The notes beneath the pieces were generated by a model. It worked only from the letters and a program-made list of their open reading frames with translations, was not told where the DNA came from and searched no databases. A program made the translations under genes and the position numbers. This document shows positions 37,241 to 45,964 of a DNA stretch of 64,000 bases, piece after piece. How positions within the stretch are numbered: position 1 is the first letter of the stretch; each line of letters opens with the position of its first letter. The DNA comes from Isoetes taiwanensis. Taxonomy: Eukaryota; Streptophyta; Lycopodiopsida; Isoetales; Isoetaceae. The DNA is taken from the NCBI GenBank assembly GCA_021234155.1, contig JAJEKV010000004.1, positions 11,842,109 to 11,906,108 of the forward strand, written 5' to 3'.

Positions 37241-37611
37241 ATTTCTTTGATTCTCCGCCTTTAGCTTTGCCAAAAAACGGTCGGTTTAAAGACCATGCTT
37301 GAATCAATATACGATTCGATGGCAGCCCTTGTAGCCTTGGATCGGATAACCCATTCGGGAGGAAGAAGCATTTGGGCTTTAGAAAACCCGGATATTCATC
37401 GATGAAATTAGCATAGATTTGCAGCCAAGCAAAGAGGATATGGCACAAAAGCGGGCTCTAAGTGATACACTAGATCTTTGATGTAAACAAGGAATTGAAG
37501 TGGAAAGGATAGGCAAATCCACAAAGGCAACAAGCGAGTTCTTACTCCTCTGCTAGCTATGTTCCGAAACACAAGATGAGGATTATGTTGATGATGCAGG
37601 GCGATAATCAG
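37241..37611 (+). pseudogene. RT-element gene, exon 1b (left repeat), frame-broken as assembled
   Basis: Same exon as 43813-44188 but with small changes at about 15 sites (CTG to CG, CAG to CG, ACTG to TTTG or similar) that destroy the frame. Because nearly every change sits on a CWG trinucleotide while the neighbouring hundreds of bases are identical, I suspect consensus errors at methylated CHG sites. If corrected it would join exon 1a and the exon starting at 39286 in frame. Confidence 0.55.
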
Positions 37612-39285
37612 GTCGATTGAGTTCATGAATTTTCTTAAATCATAATTTTTAATCCCTTTCCATTCTAATACATTAAAATCAAACGCCATGGCCTCCTGTA
37701 CCGAATGAAGCAGATTATACTTCTTGCTCTATTATACTGACAATATATGAGTAGAGCTTTAACAATTTTCAGAGCTGTTCTTGGCTAATATACCAAATAG
37801 AAAAGGGTTTTTTACTAGTTCAAAAGATTTTATATGGTTTTTTCTTCTTTGTTTTTAGGCTACTTGTACTACTAATTTATCACCAAGTGATTAAAATACT
37901 TTTTTCAGTCCATTCTTCATGTTTTTTCTAACTAATGGGCAAAGGGGATACAAATGGTGACCGGTGATAAACCGAGAAGCCAATTGTACCTTCTGGCCCT
38001 TGCTATATTACCATTTTCATGCTAATATAGTATTGGTTGGCTGCAGGTACCAAGCTTCTCTTCCCTTTGTTTCTCCTTTGTCTATTTTATTGGATAAGCA
38101 GAAGTTTGGACTTGGATCACAACGATGGGTCGTTTGTTGAAGAAACCACTTGAGTTTGTACTTTCTAAATACTACTGTTCAGGGAAGTTATAGCGCCTTC
38201 TTTCAAAGTTTATTATAGGCACTTTGTGTTACACGGCATCCTTATATAGGCCAGTTTTTCTTGATGTAGCTTTATGCTAAGACTTCTGAAAACACAGTGT
38301 TTATTTCTCCTAAGATTTTTGTGCTACTTAAAGTCACTGTTGTACCAAAACAGTTTTACCATGTGGTTACCATAGACCCAGTTTTGTACTTGAAATTCTG
38401 TTTTTTGAAAGTACCCAGAAACTATATGTTAAAAATTGTGCTTTATGCTGTAAGTACATGTCTGGAAGCTTATTATTCTACATGAAACAAGTTGCAGTTG
38501 ATTTCTATACTTGTGTTTTTGTCCACCATTTTTGTTGTCATGATTTACATTTCCACTTATAGATTAGTGCCTGAATGAAGTTGTTTAATAGAATATCTGA
38601 ATACTTTCACTTCCAGATAAGTTTTCTGGTTTTAAAGAGTCTTGTAGCTCCTGAAGCTGGTTTTAAAACTCTCTAAGTACATGCTTAACATAAAGTCAAT
38701 AAAGGTTAAAAATAGACATCTGCATGTGCCTATCTATCTGCTTAAACTTTTTAAATGCTTAAATCTGAATAGAAACAAAATGAAGTTCAAGTTATCGATT
38801 TTAATTAAACTATCTCCCATGTCCTCTACCTTACACTTGTAATATAAAGGCTGATTGAATACATAGCAGAAGAGTTTGTTTTCTCTATCCTATTATTTTT
38901 GAATATTTGCTGGTTAGTAGGCAGTTTGATATGTTTATCAGCTGTAAGTACTTATTATTGTGTTTTGTTCCCACTGTCTCAACTTCAAGGATAACATTTA
39001 TTTACTCGATGTCTTGGTATGGAAGTACCATTCTAGATTCGTCTAGATGTGGAATGATAATACTGCCTTTAGGGATTGACCTTGGCAGATGTCTTGCTAG
39101 TTGACTGATGTCAAGGCTAGCAAAGGCTGGGTTTTTTTTAGACAATTCATTTCATTGGTCATACCAGTGATGCTTCTATCCTAGGCTCAAGTAAATAAGT
39201 CATATCCTAAATTGAAGTGGTTTGGACTTTATTTATTGTTAATTTCTTATGAATTGGCTCATAAATTGAATTTTATGCAATTCAG

Positions 39286-40830
39286 GACAGAGATACACCT
39301 CTCTATGACAGGGAGATTATTATTCCAATTTGGAAGAAAGAACTGATGGAGCTCGGCTATAGCAGTCTCAAAATTGAATGCCCAAGCTACGCCATCCAAA
39401 CAATCATCTGTTGCATCCGGGATGTTAAAGCACATGAGTTCATTATACAAAGGGAGTCGGCCAGAATACCACCAGTATATTCCCTCATATCACACCTGGG
39501 ATTTAGTGAATGGGTACTGCTGTTACAGAAAATTAATAATGCTGGCAGTGACTGGGACAGCATTGAACACACTATGACTGAAGCTTATGATGGCCTTCCA
39601 GATCTGATTTTCAAATGGACCAGCACTGAAGATGAACAGAAAATAAAATTTGGTACTGGATTGAAGGCCTTAGAAAAGGCAAACAAGATAGTAAAAAACA
39701 AAGGTAAAAGCAGAAATAATAGTGCTACCACCTATCCTGATAGCGACCTAGAAGAGAATGACCCCTTTGGAGAGGCGCTACTTTCTGAGCAAGACAAGAT
39801 TACACTAGGTGGACAAAGTAGTGATAATGGTAGCAGCATTGAAGATGACTTTGAATTCAACCTACATAACTGCCTAAAATTTCCAATCATTCCTGAAAGA
39901 CTGGTTGAAAATCAAGCTATTTTATGCAACAATGGCATTTGGAGGACTAAGAACTTTGGGGCGCTCGCCCCTATCAGCAAAGATGCTTGGATTATTTTGG
40001 GATGCATCACCACTGACCAGATCAGGGCTGCCAGCATAGCAGCAAAGAAAATGGACAAGTTTGTCACAAAAGAGGAGATAAAACTCAGCATTGACACCCG
40101 TTTCTTTGATAAGAGATGTAACAAGAGCTCATTCATGTATGTCAGCCAGAAGGGACATATGGCTTATCCCAAATTAGTAAGAGATGATTTCTATTTAAAA
40201 AGGATATGGAGGACCTCCTGCCCGTTCATCAAATGCTTTTGCGAAGACAGGGATAACAAAAAGAAAGATGCTTGCAAAGATAACATGACTTGGCTCGATC
40301 ATGCAGTTTGGTTTATTCTAAATAACCTAGACCTGGTCTACCCTAATATATCCACTGCAGGGCAGATGGTGTTGTTCAGAAAATTCCTGAGAACAGAGCT
40401 TAAAACCAGCATCATGGCTTTCTTAGCTTATCTAGAAGTAAGGGATACACTTATTGATATGACCATGAAGTTAGCTACTGACCCATGGTCTGACCTGAAA
40501 ATTGGCAAACCAAAATGCAAAATGGTGGACATATGCGAGAAGACAATCAAGCCTGTTAGCTTCATGAATGACAATGACAATTATGCAAGTAATAGCAATA
40601 GCAGCAGGTTCTCCAGAAAAAATACGGCCAGTCCATCCTGCTCACATAGCAGAGTTAGCAGACCTCCACGTATCACCAGGACCCCTACTAAAGAAGCTTC
40701 CAACGTTTCTGATAGTGTATCTATTGAGTGTCTTGGCTCCCAGGTTGGGCATTCGGTTACTAAGGGAAAAGCAGAAAGCATTCATGGTGAAAAAGACAAT
40801 ACGGTGCAAAATCTGAAGTTTGCAGGCTAA
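39286..40830 (+). CDS. RT-element ORF1-like exon, unknown function
   Basis: An open exon follows an acceptor (TGCAATTCAG|GACAGAG) and reads DRDTPLYDREIIIPIWKKEL, MELGYSSLKI and on for 514 codons to a stop after NLKFAG. An acidic Ser-rich patch (SDLEENDPFGEALLSEQ, SSDNGSSIEDDFEF) separates an N-terminal part from a Lys/Cys-containing middle (FIKCFCEDRDNKKKDACKDN) and a Ser/Arg-rich basic tail (SSRFSRKNTASPSCSHSRVS). I recognise no known domain, and no GIY-YIG is seen. It may be spliced to the RT exon: a weak donor ACG|GTGCAA at 40801 keeps phase 0, while the stronger donor CCAAG|GTATGA lies after the stop. An N-terminal accessory region of a PLE-like RT is the likely role. Confidence 0.6.
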   Translation, partial: DRDTPLYDREIIIPIWKKELMELGYSSLKIECPSYAIQTIICCIRDVKAHEFIIQRESARIPPVYSLISHLGFSEWVLLLQKINNAGSDWDSIEHTMTEAYDGLPDLIFKWTSTEDEQKIKFGTGLKALEKANKIVKNKGKSRNNSATTYPDSDLEENDPFGEALLSEQDKITLGGQSSDNGSSIEDDFEFNLHNCLKFPIIPERLVENQAILCNNGIWRTKNFGALAPISKDAWIILGCITTDQIRAASIAAKKMDKFVTKEEIKLSIDTRFFDKRCNKSSFMYVSQKGHMAYPKLVRDDFYLKRIWRTSCPFIKCFCEDRDNKKKDACKDNMTWLDHAVWFILNNLDLVYPNISTAGQMVLFRKFLRTELKTSIMAFLAYLEVRDTLIDMTMKLATDPWSDLKIGKPKCKMVDICEKTIKPVSFMNDNDNYASNSNSSRFSRKNTASPSCSHSRVSRPPRITRTPTKEASNVSDSVSIECLGSQVGHSVTKGKAESIHGEKDNTVQNLKFAG

Positions 40831-41054
40831 TTCCAAGGTATGAATTCATTTAATGCTGAAACATAGGATACATTACTTGATGTTTTTCCAATATTGTGAT
40901 ACTGGTTAAGATTTCATACAAAAAATACTTTGGCGCATAGTAGCCTACTGCCACTCGGCTTTTTATACTTCCATGGCCATCCATAGGCTTGTCCATTTAA
41001 TTTTTGGTTTACTTTCTAATTAATTAATATGTGCTATATTTCATGACATTTCAG

Positions 41055-43118
41055 ATTGTTAAAACCATATCTAAAGACTGCCAAGGGAGATTCCACATAG
41101 AAGAAATGAGAGTGAAAAATAAGAAAAAAATCATTCATTGCACATTTCTGTCTAAGATACAAGACAAAATCTGCTTACCCCAAATCTTTCATAAGATTTC
41201 AGTGGAATGCTTTGGTGATCTCGGACAGTCACTAATGGATAACACCATGATGGGATGGAAATACATTGAGAATTTGAGGGATCTATCCTATAAACCATTC
41301 AATGTCTTTGCAAAAGACTCTGATGTTACATGTCCATGTAGAAACCCCAATTTAAAGTCCTTTATTGATACAGATATTGGGCATGTCCGGACCACTAGTA
41401 CTGGAATAATCAGAAATAGATTGCTTAGAGGTCTGTTTCAGAAAGGACTCAATCATATCCCAGACAGGTCGCTTGATTGGAAGGAATTTCAAAAGGAAAT
41501 TGACTGCACATGTGAGACTTTTTTTGATATGCATCAATATGCAATCCCAGATATATCTGATGATGAGAAACTAAGCTTCAAAGCTAGGGTTTGGCTAGAA
41601 GCATCTAACAGCATCAAGGATGCCATCCAGCTGCAAAAACAAAAGAAGTTTGCTTTCAATGATCATCTCGTAACTAAAAACCTGGAATGGTTGACAAGAA
41701 ATTTTTATATTTCCGGAGTTGACAAAGCGACCAATAACCCTTCCTTCATTTGTCCTTTACATATCAGAGCAAAAGCAATTGAGAGACTGAATAGTGCTGA
41801 CTTTCTGCACGTACAAGTCTCACAAGAGGAAATTAAAGACAGAATCAAGACTGATTTATTGATGTTAGTAAACAGGATCACCCTTGAGTTTGATAGACTC
41901 CCTTACCTATTAGGCATATACAAGGCACATAAGAAAGATTATAGATGGATTACTAACGCTCACCATACCTCATATTCTGAGCTGTCACAAATTATAACTG
42001 CAGGGCTTAATGACATTCTAAAGATATGGCCTGAAATAGCAAACATGTTGTGTGCTAAAGCTAGAACGTTTACACCTTATAAGATTAACTCAAGCTGGGT
42101 TGTGGGGTCAGTTTATGAGGTCATCATTAATCTTCCAGCCAAGATACAAGATGTATTTGTAGCTGATATCACCAAATGTTATGAAAACATTCCTCTGACA
42201 GGCCTTAATGGAATTTGCTACATCATGGAATTGGTTATTTCTGCAGCATGGAAGTTTATGAAATCTAAGCATCGGTTTAATGAACTATGGTTCAAAATAG
42301 CACAGGATGGCACGTATACAACTAAATGGTTCAAAACTGAACCTAAGGGTAAGTGCTGGTTCAAAATAGATCAGCTGAGATTTACCAAGATTAACCAATG
42401 GCTACTCTCCAACTGTTATATAGCAATGGGTAACAGAGTATGGCAACAAGTACGGGGCATTCCAATGGGTTTTTCCTGCAGCCCATGCTGGTGCAACCTT
42501 TACTTGGCATGGTTTGAAATGGCTTTCGTTAAAAAACTTGCTACACAAGGTAGATACGAGGAACTCAGCATGTTCAAATCAGTTTTCAGATATATGGATG
42601 ATTTATTGGCTGTCAACTGCCCCATCATCAGACAGTTTCTCCATGAGCTTAATATGGCTGACATCAATGTCTATGATCTGAGTAGTTTGGGCATCAAGGA
42701 AGAGACCATCATGGCTGATCACGATAATTCTGGTGCTCCACATGGATACAAAGCCAATTTTCTTAACCTATCCATTGAGATCGCCTGTATAACTAGTGGA
42801 GTTTATAGAACCATTAGATATGATAAGAGAGACAAATTACCATTCAAAGCTCTGAAATTTGTACATGCAGACAGTTGCAGGCCATACCATCAAGCTAGAA
42901 ATGTAATTCTTTCGCAAGTACTTCCCTACATGTATGTCAATTCCTGCCCAATTGGGGCCGCTACTGATATTATCGAATTAGCACAAAACTTCATCAACAA
43001 TGGTTTTGACCGATATGGATTGAAAAAGAGAATTGTCAGATACATCCAACACAATTCATTTCCTGGTCTTAAGTACGACACCAGCATACTGATTCATGAA
43101 CTAGCTACCAAACTTTAA
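41055..43118 (+). CDS. Penelope-like reverse transcriptase
   Basis: The exon follows TGACATTTCAG and gives 687 residues to a stop (an ATG at 41031 would add eight). RT signatures in order: LPYLLGIYKAHKKDYRWI and SYSELSQIITAGLNDIL (fingers, like the K-x-HK-x-x-x-R-x-I region of PLE-type RTs), SWVVGSVYEVIINLP, DVFVADITKCYENIPL (motif A with catalytic Asp), QQVRGIPMGFSCSPCWCNLY (motif B), FRYMDDLLAVN (motif C, both Asp present), ANFLNLSIEI (motif D/E region), and YDKRDKLPFKALKFVHADSC ending in RNVILSQVLPYMYV. An insertion of about 90 residues lies between motifs A and B (KFMKSKHRFNELWFKI and following). No endonuclease domain follows the thumb. The frame is fully open. The alternative is a domesticated rvt-type RT gene. 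Confidence 0.8.
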   Translation: MVKTISKDCQGRFHIEEMRVKNKKKIIHCTFLSKIQDKICLPQIFHKISVECFGDLGQSLMDNTMMGWKYIENLRDLSYKPFNVFAKDSDVTCPCRNPNLKSFIDTDIGHVRTTSTGIIRNRLLRGLFQKGLNHIPDRSLDWKEFQKEIDCTCETFFDMHQYAIPDISDDEKLSFKARVWLEASNSIKDAIQLQKQKKFAFNDHLVTKNLEWLTRNFYISGVDKATNNPSFICPLHIRAKAIERLNSADFLHVQVSQEEIKDRIKTDLLMLVNRITLEFDRLPYLLGIYKAHKKDYRWITNAHHTSYSELSQIITAGLNDILKIWPEIANMLCAKARTFTPYKINSSWVVGSVYEVIINLPAKIQDVFVADITKCYENIPLTGLNGICYIMELVISAAWKFMKSKHRFNELWFKIAQDGTYTTKWFKTEPKGKCWFKIDQLRFTKINQWLLSNCYIAMGNRVWQQVRGIPMGFSCSPCWCNLYLAWFEMAFVKKLATQGRYEELSMFKSVFRYMDDLLAVNCPIIRQFLHELNMADINVYDLSSLGIKEETIMADHDNSGAPHGYKANFLNLSIEIACITSGVYRTIRYDKRDKLPFKALKFVHADSCRPYHQARNVILSQVLPYMYVNSCPIGAATDIIELAQNFINNGFDRYGLKKRIVRYIQHNSFPGLKYDTSILIHELATKL

Positions 43119-43187
43119 AGGTATCACCTCGTCTTCTTATCTATATTCTAATTTGGTAGACAAATTATTCAAATATGGTGTGGGATA

Positions 43188-43280
43188 GGCCCCTGCTGCA
43201 AAGTGGGGGTCTACCCCTCCATGTCTTATGCAGTATTCTAACAACAGGGGCTTTACCTACACTACGGGTGGAGGTAGGGT
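43188..43280 (+). other. possible RNA structure before the right repeat
   Basis: GGCCCCTG (43188-43195) can pair with CAGGGGCT (43245-43252). CTACCCCTCCA (43211-43221), inside that loop, can pair imperfectly with TGGAGGTAG (43269-43277), outside it. The arrangement is pseudoknot-like and sits between the RT stop codon and the right direct repeat. It could mark a 3' processing or RT-recognition element. Confidence 0.4.
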
Positions 43281-43285
43281 TTTTT

Positions 43286-45710
43286 TTATCTTTTACTAGA
43301 GCACTAAATTGCTAGGGCATACCTTATACCAAACACACTGTTGTCTATCATATTTGGTTCCATTTCTTATACTTGAGTCCTTGATAAATTTATAACTAGT
43401 CGTAATTATTAGTGGTGACTTGTTTTCCACTACCAGCCAATATGTTATGCCTTCTTATTAGGTTCTCCACTAACACTTGATATTTTGCTTTACTCTAACG
43501 TTCAAAACTTACAGACTTGGATATTTATTAACCCATAGTTTTATCTAGGAGGGTTTTTCTTTAAAAATAGATCCATTTGAATTATTCGCTGGTTTATGAT
43601 ATATGATGGTAATAGAAGACGACCTAAACGGCGCTAAAGGCATTACACAGTTATTGCATATGCATCGATTTCTACCCCAAATCCACAGCTGGCGGATTCA
43701 CTTGACTCCGGCACAAAGCTTAAGGTATGGGCAATTCCATTTGGGTCAGATATCTGCTTTTCGGTGGAGCTAGCTCCTTAAAGCCATGTTAGGTAAAACC
43801 GCCTTTGATTAGATTTGCTGATTCTCCCGCCTTTAGCACTGCCAAAGAACAGTCTGGTTTAAAGACCATGCTTGAATCAATATACGATTCTGATGACAGC
43901 CCTTGTAGCACTGGATCAGATAACCCATTCTGGGAGGAAGAAGCACGCTGGGCTTTAGAAAACCCTGGATATTCATCTGATGAAATTAGCATAGATTTGC
44001 AGCCAAGCAAAGAGGATATGGCACAAAAACGGGCTCTAAGTGATACACTAGATGCTGATGTAAACAAGGAATTCAGTGGAAAGGATAGGCAAATCCACAA
44101 AGGCAACAAGCAGAGTTCTTACTCCTCTGCTAGCTATGTTCCAGAAACACAAGATGAGGATTATGTTGATGATGCAGACGATAATCAGGTCTGATTGAGT
44201 TCATGAATTTTCTTAAATCATAATTTTTAATCCCTTTCCATTCTAATACATTAAAATCAAACGCCATGGCCTCCTGTACCGAATGAAGCAGATTATACTT
44301 CTTGCTCTATTATACTGACAATATATGAGTGGAGCTTTAACAATTTTCAGAGCTGTTCTTGGCTAATATACCAAATAGAAAAGGGTTTTTTACTAGTTCA
44401 AAAGATTTTATATGGTTTTTTCTTACTGTTTTAGGCTACTTGTACTACTAATTTATCACCAAGTGATTAAAATACTTTTTACAGTCCATTCTTCATGTTT
44501 TTTCTAACTAATGGGCAAAGGGGATACAAATGGTGACCGGTGATAAACCGAGAAGCCAATTGTACCTTCTGGCCCTTGCTATATTACCATTTTCATGCTA
44601 ATATAGTATTGGTTGGCTGCAGGTACCAAGCTTCTCTTCCCTTTGTTTCTCCTTTGTCTATTTTATTGGATAAGCAGAAGTTTGGACTTGGATCACAACG
44701 ATGGGTCGTTTGTTGAAGAAACCACTTGAGTTTGTACTTTCTAAATACTACTGTTCAGGGAAGTTATAGCGCCTTCTTTCAAAGTTTATTATAGGCACTT
44801 TGTGTTACACGGCATCCTTATATAGGCCAGTTTTTCTTGATGTAGCTTTATGCTAAGAATTCTGAAAACACAGTGTTTATTTCTCCTAAGATTTTTGTGC
44901 TACTTAAAGTCACTGTTGTACCAAAACAGTTTTACCATGTGGTTACCATAGACCCAGTTTTGTACTTGAAATTCTGTTTTTTGAAAGTACCCAGAAACTA
45001 TATGTTAAAAATTGTGCTTTATGCTGTAAGTACATGTCTGGAAGCTTATTATTCTACATGAAACAAGTTGCAGTTGATTTCTATACTTGTGTTTTTGTCC
45101 ACCATTTTTGTTGTCATGATTTACATTTCCACTTATAGATTAGTGCCTGAATGAAGTTGTTTAATAGAATATTGAATACTTTCACTTCCAGATAAGTCTT
45201 CTGGTTTTAAAGAGTCTTGTAGCTCCCGGTCGGTTTTAAAACTCTAAGTACATGCTTAACATAAAGTCAATAAAGGTTAAAAATAGACATCTGCATGTGC
45301 CTATCTATCTGCTTAAACTTTTTAAATGCTTAAATCTGAATAGAAACAAAATGAAGTTCAAGTCATCGATTTTAATTAAACTATCTCCCATGTCCTCTAC
45401 CTTACACTTGTAATATAAAGGCTGATTGAATACATAGCAGAAGAGTTTGTTTTCTCTATCCTATTATTTTTGAATATTTGCTGGTTAGTAGGCAGTTTGA
45501 TATGTTTATCAGTTGTAAGTACTTATTATTGTGTTTTGTTCCCACTGTCTCAACTTCAAGGATAACATTTATTTACTCGATGTCTTGGTATGGAAGTACC
45601 ATTCTAGATTCGTCTAGATGCGGAATGATAATACTGCCTTTAGGGATTGACCTTGGCAGATGTCTTGCTAGTTGACTGATGTCAAGGCTAGCAAAGGCTG
45701 GGTTTTTTTT
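43286..45710 (+). repeat. 2.4-kb direct repeat, right copy
   Basis: Matches 36714-39139. It carries intact copies of exons 1a (43603-43724) and 1b (43813-44188), the latter acidic and Ser-rich (SIYDSDDSPCSTGSDNPFWE). It has one CWG-type disturbance near 45225-45240, where the left copy is the more plausible one. Confidence 0.95.
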
Positions 45711-45964
45711 TTTTTTTTTTATATATAAATTAATCCCATGACGTTTTCTTGCGACGCATGGCGTCTATGACATGTTTTTATTGCGACGTACATTAATTTT
45801 AATAAAAAAAAAGAAATTAGTACAAAAATCACAATTATAAAGAATATTCATATATAAAAACAGAAAACCGATATATTAATATTATGTCACGTACAATACA
45901 AATATGTCATGAAGATAATCATATGCAAAATAAAGATACTAAAAGTTAAGAGAAGTCACCATGT
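45711..45964. other. CACTA sequence between the retroelement and the TNPA-like gene
   Basis: Continues the CACTA subterminal zone (GACGTTTTCTTGCGACGC, TTGCGACGTAC) and then AT-rich DNA, probably the 3' UTR of the minus-strand TNPA-like gene. Confidence 0.5.

Larger units (their letters stand above)
36714..39139 (+). repeat. 2.4-kb direct repeat, left copy
   Basis: Near-identical to 43286-45710 over its whole length. Differences cluster in 37226-37621 and nearly all fall on CTG or CAG. It contains the first two coding exons of the element's gene and most of intron 2. Confidence 0.95.
36714..45710 (+). mobile_element. 9-kb Penelope-like retroelement with 2.4-kb direct repeats
   Basis: Direct repeats 36714-39139 and 43286-45710 flank a unique 4.1-kb core with an RT. 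The repeats do not begin TG or end CA. No tRNA primer-binding site follows the left repeat (AGACAATTCATTTCATTGG), and no protease, integrase, RNase H or tyrosine recombinase is visible, so this is not an LTR or DIRS element. Long direct repeats (pseudo-LTRs) and a coding region that keeps introns are known from Penelope-like elements, and the RT motifs agree. No GIY-YIG endonuclease is found, as in endonuclease-lacking PLEs. Inserted in a T-tract of the CACTA. Confidence 0.7.

Noticed and set aside
37950-37990. Hammerhead ribozyme in the direct repeat (GACCGGTGATAAACCGAGAA, also at 44540)
   Set aside because: Lacks the CTGANGA and GAAA core; other CTGATGA occurrences in the repeat (about 43905, 43976) have no GAAA partner at the right distance.
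36714-45710. LTR retrotransposon interpretation of the 2.4-kb direct repeats
   Set aside because: No TG...CA ends, no primer-binding site or polypurine tract that I can see, no integrase/protease/RNase H, and the RT motifs are PLE-like.
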